Assembly: GCF_026196735.1 (NCBI RefSeq)
Contig: NZ_JAPHUF010000007.1
Span: 248,001 to 312,000 of the forward strand
DNA: 64,000 nucleotides
Direction: 5' to 3'
Source of the DNA: Sulfurimonas sp.
Lineage (GTDB): Bacteria > Campylobacterota > Campylobacteria > Campylobacterales > Sulfurimonadaceae
Every line of letters starts with the position of its first letter. The stretch's first letter is position 1. Shown in pieces: positions 1-7,930 of the stretch. The position numbers were made by a program, and so were the translations under genes. The notes beneath the pieces are model-generated. The model worked only from the letters and a program-made list of their open reading frames with translations. It did no database searches and was not told the DNA's origin.

Positions 1-57
1 CACATTTAAAAACGAGCCAATAGCTACACCAAGTATAAAAGCAATAGTCAGTTCCAT
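1..57 (-). CDS. Prepilin peptidase (A24 family), N-terminal fragment
   Basis: Only the first 19 codons lie in the window; the gene continues past position 1. They read as a hydrophobic start ending in GVAIGSFLNV, which matches the N-terminal G-x-x-x-GSFLNV signature of type IV prepilin leader peptidases/methyltransferases (PilD/ComC family). Those are inner-membrane aspartyl proteases that process type IV pilin-like preproteins. The ATG overlaps the uppS stop codon by one base (TAATG), so it is co-transcribed with coaBC and uppS. Family assignment rests on a short but characteristic motif. Confidence 0.6.
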   Translation of the reverse strand, partial: MELTIAFILGVAIGSFLNV

Positions 58-734
58 TATTTCAATCCTCCAAATCTTCTCTCTATTTTAGTGAAATTTT
101 TGATAATTTTTTCCAATTCATTGGTTGTAAAGTCTGGCCAAAGCGTATCTGTGAAAAAGAGTTCAGCATAAGCAGATTGCCAAAGTAAAAAGTTGGACAA
201 TCTATGGTCTCCACCTGTTCTGATTAGTAAATCTACATTGTGCTTACAGTCAAGTGCATTGCCAAGCATTGCTTCTGTAATGTCTTTTTCAGAGTTTTTT
301 ATGCTATTTACGGCTCTTAGTATTTCATCATGTGCACCATAGTTGAGTGCTAGAGATTGTACCAAGCCATCGCAGTGAGAAGTTTTTTCTTCAACATCAT
401 GTACGGTTTTTTGTAGAGGTTTTGAGAATGCTCTTATATCGCCAATTGCTTCAAATTTAATATTGTTTTTGAGGTAATTTGGTAGCTCGTCTTTTAAATG
501 CTTATCTAAAAGTTTCATCAAAAACTCAACTTCCAAGCGAGGTCTTTTCCAGTTTTCAGTAGAAAAAGCATAAAGTGTCAGTCTCTCTATATCCTTGTTG
601 CTGGCACAATATGCAGTTATTTCTTTAACAACTTTTGCACCAGCCTCATGCCCTTTAACTCTTTTTTTATTTTCAAGCTCAGCCCAACGGCCATTTCCGT
701 CCATAATTATTGCTATATGCCTTGCTTGATTCAT
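57..734 (-). CDS. uppS: Undecaprenyl diphosphate synthase
   Basis: Cis-prenyltransferase that condenses isopentenyl diphosphate units onto farnesyl diphosphate to make the C55 lipid carrier for peptidoglycan and surface glycans; acts at the cytoplasmic membrane face. The family signature MDGNGRWA is at residues 11-18, with Asp12 the expected Mg-diphosphate ligand. FSTENWKRP follows near residue 55, and DLLIRTGGDHRLSNFLLWQ near the C-terminus is the conserved basic substrate pocket. At 225 residues it is a normal size for the short epsilonproteobacterial form. It sits one base after coaBC and overlaps the prepilin peptidase start by one base. Confidence 0.95.
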   Translation of the reverse strand: MNQARHIAIIMDGNGRWAELENKKRVKGHEAGAKVVKEITAYCASNKDIERLTLYAFSTENWKRPRLEVEFLMKLLDKHLKDELPNYLKNNIKFEAIGDIRAFSKPLQKTVHDVEEKTSHCDGLVQSLALNYGAHDEILRAVNSIKNSEKDITEAMLGNALDCKHNVDLLIRTGGDHRLSNFLLWQSAYAELFFTDTLWPDFTTNELEKIIKNFTKIERRFGGLK

Positions 735-735
735 A

Positions 736-2007
736 CTAGTTTAGACCCTTTGCATGCTCTAAAATCTCAAATGAAACACTTAGTTTATCAGATTGCGGTA
801 TTGCTTCTATCCTGTCTGGAAGTATAAAATCTACAGTGTTTGTGTCCGCACCAAAACTTGAAGAGTCTTTTAAAATATTTAGACACACAGCGTCAACATT
901 TTTGTTGTCTATCATTTTAGAAGCGTTTTTTAGGGCATGTTCTTCATCTATCTCTGCTTTAAAACCGATGGTTGTGATATCTGTTTTATCAATAGAATCC
1001 AATATATCTACATTTTGTTTTAGCTTCAAGTCCCACTCAGACCCGAGTGTCTCTTTTTTGAGTTTTCCCTCTTGTGCAAAAGCAGGCACATAGTCGCTGA
1101 TAGCTGCAGCCATAAACAAATAAGGCTTTTTCTGGATAAGGTGTATCTGCTCATCTCGCATAAGTGTTGCTTTTGAGAGTTTTCCTTTTTTGGCGATACG
1201 AATAGAGTCGTTAAGATACTCAAGCATTTCATCTGTACTCTGGACATCTATGGTATATAAATCTTGTGGTAAATCTGCATCAAATTTTGTTGAAATTAGG
1301 TTTACATCTGCACCCTTACAGTAAAGAGCCGTAGCTAAAGATGAAGCCATTTTTCCGCTTGAGTAGTTAGATAAAAATCGAACATCATCTATCTTCTCAA
1401 CTGTCCCGCCGCCAGTGACTATAACTCGTCTATCTGTCCAAAATTCATCTTTTAGCAGAGCTTTTGCGCAGTGCCAAAAAACCTCTAGTGGTTCAGCCAT
1501 AGCACCGTCACCTGTTGTTTTACATGCAAGCTCTTTAGTCTGTGTATCTATTGTTTCGTAATTAGAGATAGAGAGCATTTTCAAGTTTGCTTTTGTGATA
1601 GGATTGTGCAGCATATTTGTATTTGCAGATGGTGCAAGTACTTTGACATGTGGATATGCTAAAGCACATTGAAGCAGCATGTTGTCAGCTATTGCATTTG
1701 CAAGTTTTGCTATTGTATTTGCAGTTGCAGGAGCTATGACAAATAAGTCTGCCCACTCTCCGGCTTTGATGTGGTTATGCTCACTTACCCATGATTCGTT
1801 GGTGTCATCTAGAACTTGGTTTGAAGTAAGCGTCTCAAAAGTAAGAGGAGTGACAAATTTTTTAGCCGCCTCAGTCATTACAACCTTAACCTCTGCACCC
1901 GCTTTTACAAATAGTCTCACCAAATCAAACGATTTATATACTGCAATTGAACCTGTAACACCTAAAAGTATTTTTTTATTTTTTAATAAATCTGTCGGAA
2001 TAAGCAT
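736..2007 (-). CDS. coaBC: Bifunctional phosphopantothenoylcysteine decarboxylase/phosphopantothenate-cysteine ligase
   Basis: Catalyses two consecutive steps of coenzyme A synthesis: CTP-dependent joining of cysteine to 4-phosphopantothenate, then FMN-dependent decarboxylation. The N-terminal flavoprotein (CoaC) half has GVTGSIAVYKS near residue 17, the active-site His in NHIKAGEWAD, and the PATANTIAKLANAIADNML segment. The CoaB half begins near residue 190 with GGTVEKIDDVRFLSN and SSGKM, and carries the KLKK motif. Its 423 residues cover both domains with no break. The downstream gene uppS follows after one base, so the two are an operon. Confidence 0.95.
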   Translation of the reverse strand: MLIPTDLLKNKKILLGVTGSIAVYKSFDLVRLFVKAGAEVKVVMTEAAKKFVTPLTFETLTSNQVLDDTNESWVSEHNHIKAGEWADLFVIAPATANTIAKLANAIADNMLLQCALAYPHVKVLAPSANTNMLHNPITKANLKMLSISNYETIDTQTKELACKTTGDGAMAEPLEVFWHCAKALLKDEFWTDRRVIVTGGGTVEKIDDVRFLSNYSSGKMASSLATALYCKGADVNLISTKFDADLPQDLYTIDVQSTDEMLEYLNDSIRIAKKGKLSKATLMRDEQIHLIQKKPYLFMAAAISDYVPAFAQEGKLKKETLGSEWDLKLKQNVDILDSIDKTDITTIGFKAEIDEEHALKNASKMIDNKNVDAVCLNILKDSSSFGADTNTVDFILPDRIEAIPQSDKLSVSFEILEHAKGLN

Positions 2008-2142
2008 TTTAAACCTTATAATATTTTTTGTATTTTATCATAAAAGGCTTAAGTGATTAGATGTCCTCTATTTATTATTTTTGAGTTGAATATATTTAGA
2101 TTTGTATTGATCTTGTCATTGATGTCTACTTCGTTTATATTT

Positions 2143-2691
2143 TTAATGCTTTTTTACTATTCTTATCTCTATCTCTTTTATATTATTATTTTCCCTTGAT
2201 TCTTCTACTGCATTTGTTGAATCTGCAATTACTTTAATATAAAGTACATCGGGAGTGCCTTTGACTCTTCCATATACAACTCGTTTTGTTAGTGACTCAC
2301 CTGGTTCAAGATCTTCTTTTTTCACCAATATAATTTTTTCTTTGTGAACCGGGCCTGAATATCCATATTTGAATTGTACTTTTATCCTAAAATTATTTTT
2401 GATATAGCCGTACTCAGCAAATATGTTCTTAATCCTTATATTTAATTCAAGTGGTTCATTTGTAAACAACTTGTCGACAGACCCTACCATTGAACCTCTC
2501 TGGGTGTAAGGTATAATATCATCAACAATAATATCCGGTTTTCCAGTAGGGTGTGGATCGTATGCCTCTGGAACAACTGTACGGGGTTTTGACATCTTCT
2601 GCGGCACTATGTCAGTCTTCAAATAATTTGGTGCGCCAAATCCGATTGAAGGCAGAGCCAATACGATTAAATATAATGTGATTCTTTTCAT
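2143..2691 (-). CDS. Secreted CARDB-like protein of unknown function
   Basis: 182 residues. The first 19 or so form a signal peptide (MKRITLYLIVLALPSIGFGA), so the protein is exported to the periplasm or beyond. The rest is a beta-rich segment from about residue 50 (KPDIIVDDIIPYT) to AVEESRENNNIKEIEI. That last pattern is typical of CARDB domains, which are Ig-like modules often found in cell-surface proteins. A good ribosome-binding site (AGGAG) precedes the ATG. It appears to be a single-gene unit between coaBC and the EAL/HDOD gene. Ligand and role cannot be read from the sequence. Confidence 0.65.
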   Translation of the reverse strand: MKRITLYLIVLALPSIGFGAPNYLKTDIVPQKMSKPRTVVPEAYDPHPTGKPDIIVDDIIPYTQRGSMVGSVDKLFTNEPLELNIRIKNIFAEYGYIKNNFRIKVQFKYGYSGPVHKEKIILVKKEDLEPGESLTKRVVYGRVKGTPDVLYIKVIADSTNAVEESRENNNIKEIEIRIVKKH

Positions 2692-2760
2692 GTTTTCTCC
2701 TGATTAAAAATTAATATTTTTATTTATAAACTACTTGTGACTATTTAACCGTAATAATGA

Positions 2761-3975
2761 TTAAATTTTACTTCTATCTATTTCAACTCCGCCGTACTCT
2801 AAGGTGTAAATCAAGTCGGTTGTGTCAAGTTTTTCAAAATTTTCTAACATGATTTTTTTCAAATAATCTTTTTCTGCAACCATTGCTCTGTTTAAACTGG
2901 TGGCAAAAATTCCTTTATTTTCGAGCACTAAAGAGGTGATATTGTTATCCATTTGTATATGGTCCATCAACTCTTTTATGTCGGTTTCAAAAATAGAGCT
3001 TAGCATTGAAAACATACCGGCTAGGTAAGCTTGGTCTTTGTGCTTAAAATCAGCTTCTTCTTCCATCCTCTGGGCTCTTTTTATAGCTAACTCCAAGATA
3101 GTTTTAGAAGCCGGGTTTTTAGAGACTTCAGAATACAGATATACCAAAAGCCATCTTAGTAATTTGTCTCTACCCATCAGTGTTATTACCTGAGTCAAAG
3201 ATTCTATTTTTACATTGAATTTTTTGGAATTATTGAAAAACTGAACAAGTTTATAAGATAAATCGGGTTGTTTTTTTATAAAAAACTCTAGCTGTTGTGT
3301 GCTGTCATCCCCTTTTATGATTTTGATCAACTGCAAAATTATAAATTGAGCCGGCTCTTTTGAACCAATAATTTCTATGGTTTCAGGTTTGTCCAAATAA
3401 TAACCTTGAAAATAATCAAATCCCATATCCAAATATTTTTTATAATCCTCTTTTGTCTCGATATTTTCGGCTAAAAGTTTAATCCTTGTACCTTTAAACT
3501 TAGCCATAACTTTTTCAAGGTTTTCAGGTTCTGAGAGTACAACATCCATTTTTATGATATCAATATAATTAAAGAGTCTACTGAATTTTGTAATCATCTG
3601 GGCACTTGAGTCAAAATGCTCTATCGATAACTTAAATCCTCTTTTTTTATATTGTATAATCTTGGCAATTGTCTTTTCTGTTAAGTTGATATCGTCTAAT
3701 ATATTTATAACAAATCTCTCATTATCTAGCACATCTAAAATGCCTTTTGAGAGTGTTTCCTCATCCACATTTACAAAAGCTAGAGTCTTTCGACCCAGTA
3801 AAGCGTCCAATTCTTTGCTTGTTATTGAGCTGATGATTAGTTGCGATGTCTCTTTAACATTATTTGACATTGCTATTTCAGTGCTGTTTGAGCTGTCTTT
3901 AAAAACAAGTGCATAGGCATATAACTGATTCTTATTGTCAAATATTTTTTGTTTAGAAATATTGATTATATTCAT
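2761..3975 (-). CDS. EAL-HDOD signalling protein with degenerate EAL domain
   Basis: 404 residues with the YuxH-type arrangement: an N-terminal EAL-like half (to about residue 195) and a C-terminal HDOD half. The EAL fold is visible in LLAENIET near residue 160 and in GFDYFQGYYLDKPE. The catalytic E-x-L glutamate is missing, because the usual YELL(Y/F)R segment reads YAYALVFKD near residue 20. So cyclic-di-GMP hydrolysis is unlikely. The HDOD part (FIIKKQPDLSYKLVQFFNN onward) suggests a protein-interaction or signalling-output role, as in other EAL-HDOD proteins. Cytoplasmic; no signal peptide. It seems to be a single-gene unit. Confidence 0.75.
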   Translation of the reverse strand: MNIINISKQKIFDNKNQLYAYALVFKDSSNSTEIAMSNNVKETSQLIISSITSKELDALLGRKTLAFVNVDEETLSKGILDVLDNERFVINILDDINLTEKTIAKIIQYKKRGFKLSIEHFDSSAQMITKFSRLFNYIDIIKMDVVLSEPENLEKVMAKFKGTRIKLLAENIETKEDYKKYLDMGFDYFQGYYLDKPETIEIIGSKEPAQFIILQLIKIIKGDDSTQQLEFFIKKQPDLSYKLVQFFNNSKKFNVKIESLTQVITLMGRDKLLRWLLVYLYSEVSKNPASKTILELAIKRAQRMEEEADFKHKDQAYLAGMFSMLSSIFETDIKELMDHIQMDNNITSLVLENKGIFATSLNRAMVAEKDYLKKIMLENFEKLDTTDLIYTLEYGGVEIDRSKI

Positions 3976-4136
3976 TTGTTACTTCCTTGATTTTGTTTAT
4001 TATATCATTTTTTTATCTATCTAAATGTTTTTCTCACGCTCTGATAAAATGCCGTCTACACCTTTGTATGCGCCAATGACTGTTTTCGCTCATTATGTAC
4101 ATGTGAAAAATTGAGTTATTATAAGAATTCATAAGT

Positions 4137-4142
4137 TATAAT
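4137..4142 (+). promoter_or_regulatory. Putative -10 box for the ankyrin gene
   Basis: TATAAT 35 bases before the chosen ATG at 4177. A TTGAGT lies at 4111-4116, but the 20-base spacing is long. If used, transcription would begin near 4149, inside the longest possible reading frame, which supports the internal ATG at 4177 as the start. Inferred by eye only. Confidence 0.4.
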
Positions 4143-4176
4143 CATGCTTGTTTTTAATTTAACAACAGGACTGCAC

Positions 4177-4914
4177 ATGAAAGCTGTAAAACACCTAGTA
4201 ATATTTGGTTTGATATTTTCTTCTTTGCTTATGGCTAATGAGTCTGTTCTTGTATTGGCTGGAAAAAATAAAGATTTGACAAAACTTAAATCAGCTTTGT
4301 CTTCTGGAGAGAGTGTCAACAGCAGAGGCAATGGCGGTGCTAGTGCTTTGATGTGGGCTGCAAAAAATAATCAGTTGAATATGGTAGATTTTTTACTTGA
4401 AAAAGGTGCGGATGTTGATGCGCAAGACAGTGCAGGGTATAGTGCTTTGATATATGCATGCAGTGAAGGCAATCTCGATGTTGCTATTAGTTTGGTAAAT
4501 AAAAAAGCAGATGTGAACTTAGCTACTAAAAATTCTAAGACAGCACTTACATTTGCCATTAAAAAAGCAAAATATAAATTAGTGGAATTTTTGATAGATA
4601 AAGGTGCTTCTATCAGTATTGTTGATGATAGCGGCACTACTCTCTTAGGTTATGCTGTTCAGGGTGAATCAGAAGACATGCCTATCATTGCAAATTATCT
4701 TATACAAAATGGTGCAGATGTTAATGCAAAAGATGAAGATGGATACACTATTTTGATGGCTGCTGCTGAGAGTGGAAATACGCAGATTGTTTCACTGCTT
4801 ATAGGTCGTGGTGTAAATAAAAATGCAAAAGATTCAGAAGGACTCACTGCTCTTGATTATGCAAAAGCAGAAGAGCAAAATGAGGTAGTTGCACTTTTAA
4901 ACTATGATTTATAG
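4177..4914 (+). CDS. Exported ankyrin-repeat protein
   Basis: 245 residues from the ATG at 4177. This start is preferred over the in-frame ATG at 4144 because it has AGGA six bases upstream and begins a clear signal peptide (MKAVKHLVIFGLIFSSLLMA). A TATAAT box at 4137-4142 also lies too close for the earlier start. About six ankyrin repeats follow, with recognisable G-A-D-V-(D/N)-A-(Q/K)-D turns and ALMWAAKNNQ, ALIYACSEGN and ILMAAAESGN helices. The protein should act in the periplasm as a protein-binding scaffold; small periplasmic ankyrin proteins are sometimes linked to oxidative-stress enzymes, but no such partner is nearby. The 3' end overlaps the convergent CDSGH gene by six bases. Confidence 0.85.
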   Translation: MKAVKHLVIFGLIFSSLLMANESVLVLAGKNKDLTKLKSALSSGESVNSRGNGGASALMWAAKNNQLNMVDFLLEKGADVDAQDSAGYSALIYACSEGNLDVAISLVNKKADVNLATKNSKTALTFAIKKAKYKLVEFLIDKGASISIVDDSGTTLLGYAVQGESEDMPIIANYLIQNGADVNAKDEDGYTILMAAAESGNTQIVSLLIGRGVNKNAKDSEGLTALDYAKAEEQNEVVALLNYDL

Positions 4915-5184
4915 TTTAACACCTTTGCCTACATCATCGTCTGTGTAAAAGCTATGAGTTCCATCGCAAAAAGGAAAGTTTTTACTTGTCTTACACATAC
5001 AAATCTGATAAGGTTTAGTTTTTTCCACAGTTACTTTTTTAGGTAAACATTCGCTTCCCTCGTGACTTCCATCGCAAAATATCCCATCTTTGCTTTTTCC
5101 GCAACTACAAATAAAGTATGTAGTACCGGCTTCGAGTGTTACACCTTTAGGTTTGTTGTTAAATACGATTGCATCTTTACACAT
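4909..5184 (-). CDS. Tandem CDGSH iron-sulfur protein
   Basis: 91 residues. The ATG at 5184 is chosen over an upstream ATG because AAAGGGG lies just before it. There are two CDGSH-type motifs: CSCGKSKDGIFCDGSH, and CMCKTSKNFPFCDGTH. Each gives the three Cys and one His that bind a redox-active [2Fe-2S] cluster in this family. The two-motif arrangement matches the small monomeric bacterial (mitoNEET/MiNT-like) type. The likely role is electron or cluster transfer in the cytoplasm; the partner is unknown. Confidence 0.85.
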   Translation of the reverse strand: MCKDAIVFNNKPKGVTLEAGTTYFICSCGKSKDGIFCDGSHEGSECLPKKVTVEKTKPYQICMCKTSKNFPFCDGTHSFYTDDDVGKGVKL

Positions 5185-5349
5185 AATCCACCCCTTTAGT
5201 CTGTATTTAAAAGTATAGCATAAGTAGTTCATGTCATAGATTGTTTAAAAATAGATAAGCATATTTGCAAAGAGAATAGTAGAATTTTATTATTTTAGGT
5301 TGATTTGAAGTTGGATAAGTTGTTTAGAGAGGGGCTGCTAAAAATAAGA

Positions 5350-5369
5350 TGAGCGGAAAAATCCGCTCA
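5350..5369 (-). terminator. Rho-independent terminator of the cold-shock gene
   Basis: An 8-bp perfect stem (TGAGCGGA/TCCGCTCA) with a four-base loop lies 10 bases after the cold-shock stop codon on the minus strand. It is followed in that direction by a T-rich tract (ATCTTATTTTT). Confidence 0.8.
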
Positions 5370-5379
5370 CATGAAAAGG

Positions 5380-5598
5380 TTACAGACCTGTAACATTCTC
5401 TGCTTGAGGGCCTTTTTCGCCTTCACCAATTTCGAAAGTCACTTTTTGACCTTCGTTTAGTGAAACACGATCGTAACCATTGCTGTTAATTTGGCGGAAA
5501 TGTACGAATACATCTTTACCACCATCTTCTTGCTCGATAAATCCAAAACCTTTTTCGCTGTTGAACCATTTAACTGTTCCGTTTGTTAATGTTGCCAT
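5380..5598 (-). CDS. Cold-shock domain protein (CspA family)
   Basis: 72 residues, a single OB-fold cold-shock domain. RNP1-type KGFGFIEQ and RNP2-type DVFVHF are both present after the start NGTVKWFN. Such proteins bind single-stranded RNA and DNA and act as RNA chaperones in the cytoplasm. AAGGA precedes the ATG. The gene stands alone with its own terminator and a leader of roughly 150 bases, as is usual for cold-inducible csp genes, so temperature-dependent mRNA folding is possible. Confidence 0.95.
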   Translation of the reverse strand: MATLTNGTVKWFNSEKGFGFIEQEDGGKDVFVHFRQINSNGYDRVSLNEGQKVTFEIGEGEKGPQAENVTGL

Positions 5599-5762
5599 TG
5601 TAAATCCTTGTTTTAATACACCTCATTGCTAAGGTGGTTGAAAATCTAATATGAAGCTTTATTTTAGGTGAATCTTACTGGTAACCGGAGGTCGTCAATG
5701 CAAAGCAGTCTAAAGATGTAACTTGAATCATCTTTCATTGGCAACAGTATAACTGAATTATA
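5599..5762 (-). promoter_or_regulatory. Promoter and long 5' leader of the cold-shock gene
   Basis: The minus strand shows two possible -10 boxes, TATACT (5751 to 5746) and TATAAT (5762 to 5757), giving an untranslated leader of roughly 140-150 bases. The leader contains a small hairpin (AAAGATG/CATCTTT arms) and a CGACCTCCGG stretch that could mask or mimic a ribosome-binding site. Long leaders are typical of cspA-type mRNAs; the regulation here is inferred. Confidence 0.4.
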
Positions 5763-5815
5763 AAAGAATAGATAGTATATATGAATAAATTTTATAATTC
5801 TAAGTATATTTTAAG

Positions 5816-6127
5816 TTAATTAGCTTGCAGACTAATAGACTTTGTTACATGTAGTTGTTGATCTTTAAACCATTTTGTCGTTTGTATTTTTGGAAATACT
5901 TCACTAATGATTTTAAGCGGAGTGTCATCCCAGCTGTTAGTGTCTTGGGACATATCCCAGCTAAGTTCACTCATAACATATGAAAAAATTTGGTTTATAA
6001 CTTTGTACGAAGACTCTTGTGCTTCTTTATCATTGCTCTTTTCATGCTGTAGCATACTCTTTACAACTTGCTTTCGCAAATCTCTACTGTATTGCTCTTT
6101 TAGTTTGTCTATAATTTGTTGTTGCAT
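5816..6127 (-). CDS. Small protein of unknown function
   Basis: 103 residues, charged and mostly helical by composition, with no signal peptide or membrane segment. It begins MQQQIIDKLKEQYSRDLRKQ and contains SWDMSQDTNSWDD. AAGG is present just upstream of the ATG. I do not recognise a family. It lies in a short accessory stretch next to the ORF6N gene, with the same orientation but a gap of about 100 bases, so co-transcription is uncertain. Confidence 0.55.
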   Translation of the reverse strand: MQQQIIDKLKEQYSRDLRKQVVKSMLQHEKSNDKEAQESSYKVINQIFSYVMSELSWDMSQDTNSWDDTPLKIISEVFPKIQTTKWFKDQQLHVTKSISLQAN

Positions 6128-6224
6128 TACATGTAACCTTGATAAATAATTATAGAATTGTACAATATTTCAATTACATAACTATTTAATCTTTTGATAA
6201 GCCTTTGAAGAAAAATAAAAATTT

Positions 6225-7112
6225 TTATTTTTGAAGTTTCATCAACATATCCAAAGCGTTCATTTCAAACTTAGAAAATGCAAACCATTTTTTGCCTAAG
6301 TCTTTCAAGCTAGCACCTATATGGTAAAGCTCTTTTTCATCAATTATCAAAAATCTGTCATGTGAAGAGTCAAACTTTTGCAACTCAATTTTTTCATACT
6401 GAGTATTATGTTTTTTTAGGTCTAGTTGCAGCTGTTTTGTGATGTTTTTTGTGTAAATATTAGCTTTGACATGTAGCTTTCTTTTTGAAAGCAAGGTAAG
6501 AACACTATCATCGCAATAGTTGTCAATAAGCACGATACTCACCTTCGCACACTTGATTAGGTCTGACACAAATATATAAGCATCATAGACCTGCCCATCA
6601 TAAAAGATTCCTTGCTTTGGTTTTATGGATTTATCCTCTATGGCATCAAAGAGTTTATTGAATTTTTCATCGTTATTATATTCGTTTAGTATTTGTCTTT
6701 TTTCTAGATTTTCAATTTTTTGAAATAATTCTGCATATTGATTTGAAATTCTTCTCATTTCTACAAAACTTCTAATTATTTTTACGCTTATATCTATTGC
6801 AATTTTACTTTTTAGTATTGCACTAAGCATAGATACACCTTGTTCTGTAAAAACATGAGGGTTTACTGAAGAGTGTTTAAGTCTATTTAACCGGTCACAT
6901 TTTGTGACCAGTTCATCTTTTTCTGCTGTTTTTAACTGAAACCTGAAATCAAATGGAAACCTATCTTCATTTCTTTTGACAGCTTGATTAAATACTTTCG
7001 TTTCAACACCATAAAGCTCCGCCAAATCTCTATCTAGCATCACTTGAAAACCTCGTATAGAGTAAATTTTATTTTTTATAGTATCTTCGTTTATAATTGA
7101 TACTTCATTCAT
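6225..7112 (-). CDS. ORF6N-domain protein with C-terminal phospholipase-D-like segment
   Basis: 295 residues. Residues 10-115 match the ORF6N domain seen in phage antirepressor-like proteins: IYSIRGFQVMLDRDLAELYG, then FPFDFRFQL and HVFTEQGVSMLSAIL. Residues 165-290 look like a phospholipase-D-type domain: VSIVLIDNYCDDSVLTLL, then SHDRFLIID, which resembles the H-x-(K/R)-x4-D core. This combination occurs in chromosomally encoded accessory genes of unknown role. The family suggests DNA binding through ORF6N, but nuclease activity of the PLD half is uncertain because only one HxK-like motif is present. Probably acquired. Confidence 0.7.
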   Translation of the reverse strand: MNEVSIINEDTIKNKIYSIRGFQVMLDRDLAELYGVETKVFNQAVKRNEDRFPFDFRFQLKTAEKDELVTKCDRLNRLKHSSVNPHVFTEQGVSMLSAILKSKIAIDISVKIIRSFVEMRRISNQYAELFQKIENLEKRQILNEYNNDEKFNKLFDAIEDKSIKPKQGIFYDGQVYDAYIFVSDLIKCAKVSIVLIDNYCDDSVLTLLSKRKLHVKANIYTKNITKQLQLDLKKHNTQYEKIELQKFDSSHDRFLIIDEKELYHIGASLKDLGKKWFAFSKFEMNALDMLMKLQK

Positions 7113-7249
7113 AATCTATCCTATATGCTTTTATAGATTATTACATGAAAAAAGGTTTTGGTTTAAAAATATGGCATTTTGTAATGTTTTTATTTTGACA
7201 TGTAGAAAAAGTGGGGATGCCACCCCTGAGATATACTTTTCGGAGTAAG

Positions 7250-7927
7250 CTAAATTGACAAAAATGTTTTCCCTGATAATCCAACCAAGGATAAACCTAC
7301 AAAACGATCAATTTTAGGTCTTAATATTTTATCCATAAATATTTGAAGTTCTGTAATGTCTTCTTTAGACATGAAAGTGGTGAAATCATTAAAAGCAACA
7401 ACTAACATAGTCTTGTTCGGATATTCTATTTTAGATTTTTTTTCTATTGCTTTCAAAATTAAAGCTTTTTGCTCTTCTTTCATGCCAGTATGAGAAACAG
7501 CGATATTTTCAAACTCCACAGTTTGATTGCCACTTGCTTTAGTGCCATTTACAATTATTCCTCCAATTCCAGGAACAGAACCAGTTTTATCTAATTCACT
7601 ATTTCGTAATTTTTCATTATGCCCATTTATAGCGTTTGTAATTTCTATAAATTCAAATTTTTCACAACCATCAACTTTTGCATCATATGATTGATTTCCT
7701 ACTTTTTGATTAATTTTTATTGAGTTGTCTTCAGCAAAAAAATACTTACAAAAAAGGGCTAAAGGGTACGATTCTTCTACAAAAATCTTAATTTCATCAT
7801 ACATCAATAATCGTAAGGATGTCTTTTCTGTTTTTAATGTGAAGTTATCAAATGTGGAAAAAACCCAATCATATATTTCTGAAGGCGATCTTTCAATTTC
7901 AATTTCTTCTTTTGTGATTTTATACAT
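7250..7927 (-). CDS. Unknown protein co-transcribed with SbcCD-type nuclease genes
   Basis: 225 residues, starting three bases after the SbcC-like stop, so almost certainly translated from the same mRNA. No signal peptide or membrane span is obvious. It has a charged N-terminus (EEIEIERSPSEIYDWVFSTF), a glycine-rich middle (GSVPGIGGIIVNGTKASG) and a hydrophobic C-terminus. I do not recognise the family. Its position suggests a link to DNA end processing, but it may equally be a passenger gene. Confidence 0.55.
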   Translation of the reverse strand: MYKITKEEIEIERSPSEIYDWVFSTFDNFTLKTEKTSLRLLMYDEIKIFVEESYPLALFCKYFFAEDNSIKINQKVGNQSYDAKVDGCEKFEFIEITNAINGHNEKLRNSELDKTGSVPGIGGIIVNGTKASGNQTVEFENIAVSHTGMKEEQKALILKAIEKKSKIEYPNKTMLVVAFNDFTTFMSKEDITELQIFMDKILRPKIDRFVGLSLVGLSGKTFLSI

Positions 7928-7930
7928 ATT

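Noticed and set aside
6225-7112. A prophage around the ORF6N gene.
   Set aside because: No integrase, capsid, terminase or lysis gene lies nearby, and housekeeping genes flank it; at most it is a remnant or small accessory insert.
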